The notes beneath the pieces are model-generated. The model was not told the DNA's origin and did no database searches. It was given only the letters and a program-made list of their open reading frames with translations. Shown one piece after another: positions 23,373 to 35,400 of a stretch of DNA of 64,000 bases. Numbering within the stretch: the stretch's first letter is position 1; every line of letters starts with the position of its first letter. Location: NCBI GenBank assembly GCA_963930775.1, contig OZ005696.1, positions 3,100,001-3,164,000 on the forward strand, written 5' to 3'. A program made the translations under genes and the position numbers. The DNA comes from Cliona cf. orientalis (lineage: Eukaryota > Porifera > Demospongiae > Clionaida > Clionaidae).

Positions 23373-23949
23373 TGGAATATTCATTGCATTATTATAATTA
23401 TATTATAATATCTCTCCACGTACTATGTAGCTAGCTCAGCCAACAACTAGCAAACTTACATCCCACTACTAGTAACTGTTGTATATTATACAAGTATAAA
23501 CTTAAACAATTGATTGAAGGATGAAGTAGGGATGGCAGGGTCAAAAAGTACACAAGCAAGATTTGTAAGGGATATATATAATCGCATCTACATACAATGC
23601 TTGCTTTCCTTGATTATTACACACTTAATGTCATAGGCTCCAACTGTACGTGCCCGGACTGCACTGCGCACTACAAAATGCTAGATATAATTATTATTAT
23701 AAGAACTAATTATAAGATGAGCCGTCCAGACAGTCTTGAGGTAGCCCTGGAAATGAGAAAGAAAGAAAGAAAAAATATTGAGAACATCTGGTTCTGGCAT
23801 AATTATGATTTGATAAACACACCATGGCACCATAGGTGTAGCATAAATTAAAGTATAAAGGTAATAAGTATAGAAAGAAAATGGAATCAATGTTAAGCTG
23901 CAGCTACAGACATAGATTTTATCTTCATTAATTTTAAATGTGAGTTCTC

Positions 23950-26345
23950 AACTGGTGCAAGTCTGAGTCAGACATCTCGAATAAAGTTTGCGCAAATTTA
24001 ATAATATCTTGATCAGAGTAAATCTTATGACGGGAGCCATAAATAATAATAAATTATACCCTAGGCTTGTATAGGTAGCTAAGGGTTGAGCTCTGAGCAA
24101 ACACATCACGAACCAGTGAAGATTGAGATTTCAGGGCCGCAGACAGAAGCTTGAATGATCTCCGAGTTAACAACAATATTATACAAGCTGCTGAGATGAG
24201 CTGTACAATGAAGTATGCCAGTATGGCACTTACAGAGGATATTGTTGAAAGTAACCTCAAGTGACCTTAGAGGAAGAAAACCAAAGAGCTGAACCATAAA
24301 GGCATAGGCAAAAGCTGTCGAATAGCTTAGTTTTAACAACTTGGTTGCAGGGAGAGAATGAGATGAGCATGCAGTTAGCTTTGCGAACAAGATCTAAATT
24401 TCTTCACTCTAACAATGTCATCAGTGTCAGAAAGGTTACAGGAAAGTATATATGACCTACGTGCTTGGGCGAGTGACTCAAATTGAGCTCCAAACCATAG
24501 AAGAAAAACTATAGCTGCCAGTGACAACCAACACCGTTTCTTCTCAAGCTCAGTCAGTAAATCATCAATATAAACAGTGAACAAGATAGGAGAAAGTACT
24601 CCACCCTGACGCACCCCATTAGAAACAGAGAATTTGTTAGAAAATTGACCATTCCAGGATACACGTGCACATACATTCTGATCAGAGTATATAATACCAA
24701 TTAAGAAGAGCTCTAGTGATGACAGGAGATAAATCACGCTGAAGTAGCCTATCAAAAAGAATTGAATGATTAACTGTTACTCGGTCAAAAGCTTTGCTGG
24801 CATCAAGAAAACAGCCACAAGCACTAGAATCATTGATATTATAACGAGCAATGACATTCTTGATGAGACCAGCACAAAGCTGAGTTGACAAGCCCTGCTT
24901 GAAGCAAAACTAGCTATAAGGAAGAGGTAGAAAATGCCCATCTGTGGTCAATTAAGATTGTCCATTCGGGTGCAAGAACAATTGGCCGATAACTGTCTGA
25001 GTCAGAAGGGTCTTTTCCAGGTTTTAAAATGGGCTGCAATACACAATCTCTGACAGATTTAGGGACATAACCATGATGAAGCACAGCTATGAAAAGTTTG
25101 GAGAGCAGATGGACTAAGGAAGTGGATGCAAAGATAAATTGATTAGACATTTAATTTTAGTGATGTACCATCTGACTTGTTTGATTTAAGGTGCGACAGA
25201 GCCTCAGAACAGTAGAGGGGACACTGAGATTGAAGCTAGGTCAGAGGAGGAGAGAGAGCTTGCGAGAAGAGGGTGAGAAGTTATCCGAGTTCAAGAGATT
25301 GTGAAGCTTGCATTGTCACCAAAGGCATTAGCAATGTAGCTAAGCATTGCAAGAACAATTATCAACACAAGAGTAGATGCACCCTTACTGGATGTAGCAG
25401 CATTACGAACAACTCTCCAAAAGTCATTGTACCTGGATTGAGAGAGGGCATCACCAAGTTGCTCCCGCCTGATGTGCTCCTGCTGTCATTTTAATCTGCG
25501 GACCTCATACTTGAATCTCTTCTTAGAGTGCTCCTTAATTTGAAAAAGTACACCCGAAGAGGGACAACCTGAATCACACCATAACTTATGCCAGAAAGCA
25601 GCTGACTGTGAGCAGAAGCATTCCAACCAGCCAGTATAAATGATGTCGCTTTTAGCCTTAGGAAGGAAAATGCTAGCTAGATCCAGTAAGCAAGCACTCA
25701 AGAAGTTTACTACAGATCGAATCTAGTAGTTGACAGTGTGACTTACAGTTAGGGTAGCAACAGTTAACAGGGTCATCTGGGACAGTTAAATTGATAGGTT
25801 TATGTCAAGGTAGCAACAGAAATCACAAACTTGTTGTATGCGAAGTAACCATGTGCCAGTCAATTCTGTCAGCAATATTATTAGGACAAAAATGCGAACC
25901 AGCGTCACGAGATGAAGACGACATGGCCAGCAGAACTTGCAATTGGAGTACAAGATTAAAGACTAAGGGCAAGTGATCGGAGAAAAATTATTATCAATAA
26001 TATTGTCTAAGCAGGCAACTCCCACTATTTGCGACATAATAATATTATGGCTTAGAGTAAGGGTATGATCAGGCCAAGATGAAGCAGAGTAGTCATCCCT
26101 TTTATAGGTAAATTGAATATTCGAAGAGGTGTCAGCTCTAACCAGATTAAGGTGAGTCATGAAATTCAGAAGGTGTTTACAGTTATGACTGTCATGAAAA
26201 AAATATAATAATTATTATTATTAGTATCAAAATTAATGATTAATTTTGAATCCATCCAGCTCAGCAAGGGATTCTAGAAAAGCACTGTTAGAATCATGAG
26301 TGCCATAATCAGTTGGTAAGTACACATTCACAATAATTAAAGTAT
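23950..26345 (-). mobile_element. Decayed LINE B with endonuclease and reverse transcriptase
   Basis: Minus strand from 26345: endonuclease motifs NVYLPTDYGTHDS and SDHLPLVF-like sequence, linker LWCDSGCPSSGVLFQIKEHS with FKYEVRRLKR (about 25590-25490), PKSVRDCVLQPILKPGKDP with DSDSYRPI (25080-24970), CGCFLDASKAFDRV (24810-24770), VRQGGVLSPILFTVYIDDLL (24625-24550), then NLSDTDDIVRVKK and a C-terminal part to about 24060. The presence of an APE-type endonuclease and the order fit a CR1-superfamily LINE; the clade is not assigned. It carries several stops and frame changes. It lies 0.55 kb past the end of channel gene 2. Confidence 0.75.
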
Positions 26346-26901
26346 ATGATAATTATAAGATCCACAAAGAATGCAGTCAATAGCAAGAAGACGGCACAAA
26401 AGCGATAATAATAAATAATTGATTTGATGAATGATCTTGGTGTTGTTAGATATACTTTGCTGCAGATTCTGATTTTCACACTTAGAAATTAAAAATTTTC
26501 ACAAATTTAAGTTGCATAATAATTTATTATTGAGATATTTGGGTATGTATTACAATGTCATTATTATAATATTATGGCATATATCCGGGTCACCCCTACT
26601 TATAATTATACCGACTCTATGATACTTATAATTTTGTTGTCCCACGTACAATAATAATAATATTATGTATGCGTATCATACACAGTTTACATTACTATAA
26701 TTTTATAGAATATCATGTATTGCATTTCATTATTCCTTTTATGAGGGTCAATGACATTTACATGCATGTATAAACCATGATGAAAGTCTTGATACATAAT
26801 AATAATTACACACAAATGTCATAGTGATTTGCATGATTCGTTATTGTGATTAAAACATGATAATAATAATAATAATAATTATTGTGTTTTATTATTATTG
26901 A

Positions 26902-29380
26902 TTAAAATTTCTCTTTCGCAGTTTGCTCCACCTTTCTCTGTCGTACTGAAACATCCTATAAGACAAATAAAAGTAATGCACTGCATGGCTATGCTTTGCA
27001 GCAAGGGTTAATTATTAATGTGAAACATCATTACTGTAATGTAACTAGAGCTCTGTAGAGCACATACCCCGCGCACACATTGCATAATCTATAGATTTAC
27101 TTTCAGTGCATGGCTATTTTTGTGAACTCGAGAGAAATAATGGAAATGCTGCTTAGTTGTCTCGGTGACACTTGAAACAGCATTCTCTGCACCCAGACTA
27201 GGATTCGCTTGAGATTTCAGTCACTATAGACGTCACGAGCATTCTTTAGAACATCGACGATCTTTACCAGTCATGATGGGCACTATTGATAGGCGTGGCT
27301 ACGGTGGCCAACAAAAAAGCACTATTTGTAACACTCGTGGACCGTATCACTCGATTTGACACACACTGAAGCCATTTTTTGCTGGATTCGATTGATTCAT
27401 GGTGCTTACGAGTCGCTTAGGCGCCTACATCTCTGAGTCAGGATATGGCAATTTTTATGCTAACGACAACAACAACGACGACACGACCGATTACTTTACC
27501 CCTTGCGCATGCATGCGCGCGGGGAAATTAACTACTCTTAAGCTTGGGTCAGGGAGAGTGGATGGAAGGGGGTGGTTAAATAATACCCCATCGTTACTAA
27601 GTCATATAGTTGCATGCAGTTATATCCCCATAATTAGAATATAATTGTAAAAAATACAGCCATCTGAATGGTCAGTTGGAGGTCTATTATTTCACTTAGA
27701 TCCTACTTGTAACAAATACTGTGATCTGATTGGTTAAACTAAAGTATCTATCCTTCATAGAAAATTATGTAAGCTGCGTAGAAAGGACGTTGTTGCTAGG
27801 ATCCAAACATGCTAGACACTATTTAATCGGTTTCTACATGATTTAGAAGACCTCAGGGCTCAGTAGAACCCTTGCTTCGCTCGGAATTCTACATAGAGCC
27901 CTTCGGTTGTCTAAATCTCGTAGAAACCTCCTAAACAGTATCTAGACCTCTCAATTCACTTTTAGATCCTACTTGTAACAAATACTGTGATCTGATTGGT
28001 TAAACTGAGGTATCTATCCTTCATAGAAAATCATGTAAGCTCTGTAGAAAATCATGTAAAGCTCTGTAGAAAATCATGTAAATTTTCTTGCCTATGGTTA
28101 GGGTTGTTGCTAGGCAGCAGTTTATGTGTCTAGCATTTGGGCATTGTTGCTAGGATCTAAACATGTTAGACACTGTTTAGTCGGTTTCTACGTGATTTAG
28201 AAGACCTCAGGGCTCAGTAGAACCCTCGCTTCGCTCGGGATTCTACATAGAGCCCTTCGGTCTTCTAAATCACGTAGAAACCTCCTCAACAGTGTCTAAC
28301 TATTATATAGACCTTTTAGAGAGGTAGGTTTATTATTGGGCTGCCAAGAGCAAAGAAAGATGCACAGTGCAACAGTAGCCTAGTCCCTGGGCTAAATGTC
28401 ATGGTTACAGTTGCTATTATTCTAAATCAGTTAGAGACCTCGTTCAATGGTCTCTACATTATAGTTAGAGACCGAGTCCAAGGTCTCTACGTCTTTTAAG
28501 AGACCCGAAGGCCCTGGGCTGTAGCATCCCGAGTGAAAGCGAGGGTGCTACTAAGGGCCTGAGGGTCTCTTAAAAGCATAGAGACCATTGGACGAGGTCT
28601 CTAAGAATATAGCAACTGTAACCGTGGTAGTTGACCTGAGGACTAGGCTACTGTTGCACTGTGCATCTTTCTTTGCCCTTGGCTATACTTGTAGGTCTCT
28701 ATGAAACTTGTAGGTCTCTATGAGAACTTGTAGGTCTCTATGAAAACTTGTAGGTCTCTATGAGAAATAGAGACCTCCAAGTGTCCAATCAGATCACAGT
28801 ATTTGTTACAACTATATTCTAAGCTTAGATGCTACAACATCGGCCTTGGGTCTTTAGATGCGTAGATACCTTGGACTCAATCTCTAACTATTATTTAAAA
28901 TAGCCACCCTAACTCTAAACAGTGGAGTAGGAAGCAATCGCGTGTTGCAGGGGCCACCGATACAAATTGTGGGTGTGGCTTTGGTTACTGAATTTTGTGA
29001 CCATTATACCGTATAGCCGGAAAATTTGGCGGGGAATTAAATTTGGCGGTTTGGCGGTCTATATTACAACCGCCAAACTAAAATCAGCCAAAATTTCCTA
29101 CTCGCATATATGCGTATGGCGATCCCGTACCGACCCGCCAAATTTAAATCCGCTAATATTCTTCCAATAGCGATTTTGGGCTCAACCACCAAATTTAATT
29201 CCCGCCAATATTTCCGGCTATACAGTAATATTATTATTATTCTTTTGTAGAGGTCATATTATTTAAACCAGACTTTTATGAAGAAAATCTGATATAATTA
29301 TTATGATGAAAATTGGAAGAAAACCTACACAAGGGTTTTGCATCAAGCCTAATTATTATTGGGAGGGCCAGCGACCCCCT

Positions 29381-29415
<35 letters not shown>

Positions 29416-32400
29416 TCCTACTCCACTGCTAAGTTAAACACCAAGTCCAGGGTCTCTACGCGTTTTATGATACCCAAAGGCCTGAGGCCATATAGCATTC
29501 CGAGCGCAGCGAGGGTATAGCAACTGTAACCGTGGTAGTTGACCTGAGGACTAGGCTACTGTTGCACTGTGTATCTTTCTTTGCCCTTGGCTATACTTGT
29601 AGGTCTCTATGAGAAGTAAAGACCTCTGAGTGTCTAATCAGATCACAGTATTTGTTACAACTATATTCTAACAATATTATAGCTAGCTGTTGTAAAATTA
29701 ATATCTTGTATAATCCATGCCTGGCTAGCTACAATGGATCATACATATGTATTTTATGGGAAGGTAGTTGGTTTGTAATGTATAGCAATCACAGATCTTC
29801 GAACCTAGATTTCTAATTAAAGATCACATCTAAATTGTTACTATATAAGCAACAGACTATATATATATAGCTACAGTGGAACCCCTCCATATAGCTAAGG
29901 ACACTCTTGAAACTAGAGCTCATCGATCCATGGCCATGCCTCTTCTTTAATAGAGGCCTGTATTCTTTGAGGTTTATTCTCTTGCTACTCACGAACTTTT
30001 TCGTTCCCTTCTGAGATCCATGATGACAAATCAGTGGTGTAGGCAGAGGGGGAGCTTTGGGGGCTCGAACCCCCCCCCCCTTGTTATCAGCCATAGTGGG
30101 CATCATCATGGCAACAGTTGACATTAGCTTCTTTGCAGTAAGTAGCTACTCCATGAATACTGCATTGTACTGCTCTAACTTATATCTTAACAATTGATTT
30201 CAGCTGTAGCTAGAACTCCATACCTTTCAGCGCTTAAAGTACGGCGGTGTATAAGAGCTCGTGCAAGCTTAGTACACTATACTTTAGCTTAGAGTTCGAA
30301 GTTCAGTAGTCAATAATATTGTAATCACGTGATCCTAATTAATGGGCATGGCCAAGGTGAAAAATTTTTGCGCACTTTGAGCACTGTTAAGCCCCCCCAT
30401 ACTCAAAATTCTGGCTACGCCCCTGCAAATGACATATTGCTAGAAGAAGCTCAAGCATGCGCAGTAGACTCTCTATAGTAGAGTAGAACATGCGCAATAG
30501 ACTTCATAATGTACTAGGTGGGCGTGTCCAACATACTTGCACGATTTGTAGCTTCCCTGGGTATTGCTTAGGGTTGAGAATGAGACAGAAGATGTTTTTT
30601 CGCTGTCTTACACCATTTTATCCCATTTATTGACCCTACTTTCGCCTAAATGTTGAGATTTGCCAATTTTTATGCTGACAGACGACAGATAAACTGATTG
30701 CTTTACCCCTTGCTGCGTATGCACGCATGCGGGGTAATGAGTCCAACTAATCATGATCAGGACACTGCATGCACATCGTCCCAGCTACCTATTATATATA
30801 ATAGAGAAGTGTCATAGTATAAACAGCCCCTGAAATTAGGACACAGGTAAGAACGCTAGTGCTTTAATTATAATAAGCTGTCCCAAGGGTGTTCTGAGTT
30901 AGCTACACTGTACCTGAGAAGATGATCTACAGGTATAGATTATTACCTATAATGGTGCATGCATATAAACTTACAGGTGATTTTTGCTCCAGAATCAATT
31001 TGACTACTTGTGGTGGTTGTGTTATAGCACCCCCATCACCGGCAATAGCTTCCTCTGTCCTCTGGGGTTTAAAGGTCGGTCGTCTGCTTCGATAGTTGAA
31101 ACCAACCGAGCGATAGGTGGCAAATTTCATTTTAATTTTAGTATCTCCACACCTATAGAGTCATGATTACGATTATTAATTTTATGTACCGTAGAATCCC
31201 GCAAACACACCCCCCCACACATAACCCCCTGCAATTTAAGCTCTAATAGTATAGTGATTACAGTCCCAGTACATTACTCCCATAGGCAAGAGTACGGATT
31301 ACAGCTGTAATTGTACTCTTGCTCTGTAATTGGTACTCCTGCTATAGCCTGGGGCAAAATTTATACTATTATCAATTAATCACACACTTCAATCCTCGTA
31401 CAATTAGGGCAGTAATCAGTACTTTTACATGTACACGTACGGCCAAATAGCACTCGCTATCGCTCGTGCTATTACTGACCATACTCGTACAAGTAAGAGT
31501 ACTGATTACTGCCCTAATTGTACTCTGAAGTGTGTGATTAATTATACAAATTCCTGCATAGGTAGTTTTGTCTCACGTATAAGCCCCCCCCCCCCACCTC
31601 CCTGACTGATAGGAGAGTCCATAAAACAGTATAATTACATCTAGCAAACTAGCTATTTGTCCCATAGTAGCTATAATGCCTTACTTTATTGATTTTCTCG
31701 AGTTTTGCCCATCAAATATCGGTAGCTATAGCAGGAAATTTTCGTATGGTGCTAATTTTCGTATATTATTATTTCTTATGCTCCATCCCTTATATGAAAA
31801 CAAAAACTGCGAAAATTTGAACGTATTCTTTTATGCGTGTGACCTTTGACCTATACGCCTACCCCGCGTCACAAGCAGCAGGTGCTAAATGCAAGACTAG
31901 CTCACTGAATGATCCCTCTTTATCAGTTCTTTGCCAAGGCGTTGAAATGGAGTGATCTTTCTGATCCCAGTGGACTGCTATCAGCAGTGATGCTAGCGTT
32001 ACCGTATAGCTACTACATGTAAATGTGAGCGCTATCAGCTGCGCATGTGCGCAATCTCCCGCAGCAAGCATACGATACGAAAATTTATTCTAAGGGTGTT
32101 TACGGTCAATCATACGAAAATTAGCACCAACAAAAATTTCCTGCTAGTTATACGGTAGCCAGATCGCGCACCCACGTGGCGTTCTATGGTCGGTAATGGT
32201 CGTCACATGGAAATGTAAGGATCCCGCATATAAGCCCACTCCCCACTTTTGCCCAATGCTAACATGCACAAAGAGGGGGGGCATAATCGCGGGATTCTAC
32301 GGTAGCTACTAACATGGTTGTTCATACATGTACTGTATTGCCATGTTATAGCCAGAAAATTTGGCAGTTAGGTGGTCTGTCTTCGCAATTGCCAACAAAA

Positions 32401-35400
32401 TCCACCATAATTACCCCGTACGCATGCGCAAGGAGGTAAAGTAATCAGTTGTGTCGTTGTTGTTGTTTTGAGCACAAATATCGTCATATCTAGCTAATTG
32501 AGACCTAGGCACCTGAGCAACTCATTAGCACAACGAATCAATTGAATTCGGTGAAAAATTGGCTTCAGTATATATGTGCTTCAAATCAAGGGACATGATC
32601 CACGAGCGTCACAAATAGTGCCTTTTTGTTAGCCATCGTAGGCCACGTCTATAGATACTGTGCCTACTCCAATGCATAATGCATAGCTTTCTGCTCATGC
32701 GCACAACTCTATATGAACTAGTAATTAAGGCCCTGATCGTCGATATGTTCTGCTTGTGACCATAGCTATACTCTATAGTTTGGCCGCCATCCCGGATCTG
32801 TCAGACTGTACAATAGTTATAATATCAAGAGTATATAATAGAGAGGGAGGGAGAGTATCCTACTCCAGTAGCTATAGTACAGTGTAACAGCTGTTAGGCA
32901 AGGTCATTACCTTTATAATCATATTCATATCTAACAGTTTACACAGTACTATACAGTGTTGTGTGCACGCTAGCACCGCACATGGCTTCCCACAGGCATG
33001 AATATGATTATAAAGGTCATAACCTTGCCTACTCTCCTCTCTATTATAATACTCTTGGCTATAATTTAATGTCATATTATGTAAGAGCGCTACAGTTCAT
33101 ATCTTCCTAGTCTAGAGAGAGAATCATTGTTGTGCATTTTATTATCACACATCATAATATGCAATGTATTTTTTAATTGCTGACTCAGCAAGTTGACCTG
33201 GCATACTACGGCAAATGCACTTTAATTAGAATCCGTGATCAACCTCCTCTGTATAGTTATGCATGCAGTACAAAAAGATGGCTTTAGCTGACTTTGTTTC
33301 ACTACTGCCATGGCGCACATTTATACATGTAGCTAATGCATGTCAGGCCGGGCGGGTGTATAGCTATAATACATGTAGATAACTTTTTTATAGTGGGGGG
33401 GCTTGTCACGGACGGTTGCCACACCCATTTTTGTGACCACTTCTACTCATTATTGCATCACCACGTGGCATTAAAGTTTTGTATACATGTATATACCGTA
33501 CCCTCGCGAAAGAGGGCCCACTATGGAATGTCAGCCCACCCCCCACTTTGGGCTCAATTTCCTGCTAAGGTCTAGTATTTACTCGAATATGTGCCCATGT
33601 GTAGCTGCACTTGAAAACGCAGATCAAATGGCTGGTTTATGAGGACTGAACTTCAAATAGTCTATGTAAGATCGATAAGTAGCTAACGTGCTAAACAGCC
33701 GTAAAACTAAGCCTATGCCACGTTTCAAATAAACGATCGTATACGGCTAGCGATCATAGCAACACCCACTTAACACCGCTGCACTCAACGACACACGGTG
33801 AAGTATCGCGGCCGCCCTTGCTCTGGATTGGTACCCGTGCTTGATTATAAGGCTGAAATCAATAGTAGCCACCGCTACAATTCAAAGTATGAAAAAACTA
33901 ACGTGGGTAACTTAGCTGGGTGCTCTTTCGCGTATAAATGCGATACTGATACCTCGAATATCGGCCCATCCCCCAATCTTGGCCCAATGTAAGGTGTACC
34001 GCCCATGGGCCCTCTTTCGCGAGGGAACGGTATAAATAAAATTAATGGCTTGTTCCTTTTTAATGGTGAGTGGACATACACACATGTAGTTCATGCGAGT
34101 TCGTGGTAGAAAATCTGGAGGGCTTCAGCCCCCTAGCCACCCCCCCCCCCCCACATTGTCTACACCCTTGAATATATTATGTAGACTACCTTTACTGTGC
34201 CACGTATAGCTATAGGAAATAGATTAAAAGCTTGTTTGTCCCATTAGAACCATCTACATGTATACATGTACATGTAAGTACATGTAGCTCATGCCAGTAA
34301 AACATGATTATAACTAGAGCTCTGTAGAGCACATACCCCGCGCGCCATGTAGCCACTCTAGCGTAGTATTGCAACACTAAGAGGCATACGTGTAGCGGTT
34401 TCATGACGTGACGACTCTTTCCAACACAGTGCTTGAGAATGCGCAGTCGCATCCACATACTATTATGCTAAAAGAGTGGGTGTGGTCGATAAACCACAGG
34501 CATGCTGAACAGAAAATGCACGATTTGTAGAACTAGTAAGCCTTTTTGAGAAATTCGAAGCGCGTACAAACCATTTTTTCACCGATATCTACCGATTGGT
34601 TGTGCTTATAGCACGTACAGACGCCTAGAACTCGAGATCTGGCGATTTTCGTGCCGACGACGACAACAACGACAACAATAGACGTATAAACCGATTGCTT
34701 TACCCCTTGCGCATGCGCGCGGGGTAACTATGCATTCGCATGTCTTAACTCCCACGATGTGTATGTCACTCACCTCAAGAGGTGAGTGTATTTGTGTTCG
34801 CCTATCATAGTTTCAGGGCCAGATGCTTCTTCTTCCCCACCCATCTCCAGGAGACGGATATCTTTATCCTTCTCTTCTTTTGGCACGTGCTCTGCCACAC
34901 TGGCAGTTTGTTTGGCTGCTGCATCCTGTTTCTGGGCCTCCTTCTTCTGTATGGACTTTCTTGCCTTCCACTCAATCATACCTGGCTCTTTCTCAACTAG
35001 CAACTTATGTTCAATAAATCTATCAAAAGATCAAAACATGATACATTACCGTAGTGTCCTGGGTAAGCACCCATGGGCACTTAAATACATGTACATGTAT
35101 AACTCGCGATTTTGGCCTGCATGGGTGCTTGCCCAGGATCAAACTTCCATACATTTGTATAGAAGCTGCTACAGTGGCCCCATGAAATGCGGTACATGGG
35201 TGCTTACCCGGGATACTACGGTATATACAATAATATTACAGATAGGCAAGTACAACATCTACATATGTGCATAATGGTTGTATATTATATGCTTTCAAGG
35301 AGCATACATGTATGGTATTCACAATTAGCTATCAGTAGTCTACTAGCCTCGTCCCCAGGCCTTCTGAGGGGGGAGGGGGAAGGAAGGCCTGGTATCCACT

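Larger units (their letters stand above)
28920..29428. mobile_element. TIR element CAGTGGAGTAGGAA with nested MITE
   Basis: Ends CAGTGGAGTAGGAA and TTCCTACTCCACTG; flanks CTAAA and CTAAG. It contains a 30-base poly-C run (29383-29412) and the MITE at 29007-29227. Confidence 0.68.
31187..32304. mobile_element. MITE-like element TACCGTAGAATCCCGC holding two others
   Basis: Ends TACCGTAGAATCCCGC and GCGGGATTCTACGGTA. Inside are a palindrome at 31374-31543 (AATTAATCACACACTTCA arms) and a MITE at 31723-32157. All of it lies in gene 2 intron 7, 34 bases from exon 8. Confidence 0.7.

Noticed and set aside
26870-26885. AATAAT runs as a CRISPR-like or centromeric array
   Set aside because: Simple trinucleotide sequence common throughout this AT-rich window, with no spacer structure.
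29813-30124. 103-codon minus-strand frame
   Set aside because: It lies across a repeat and a nested element; no similarity to a known protein and no partner exon.
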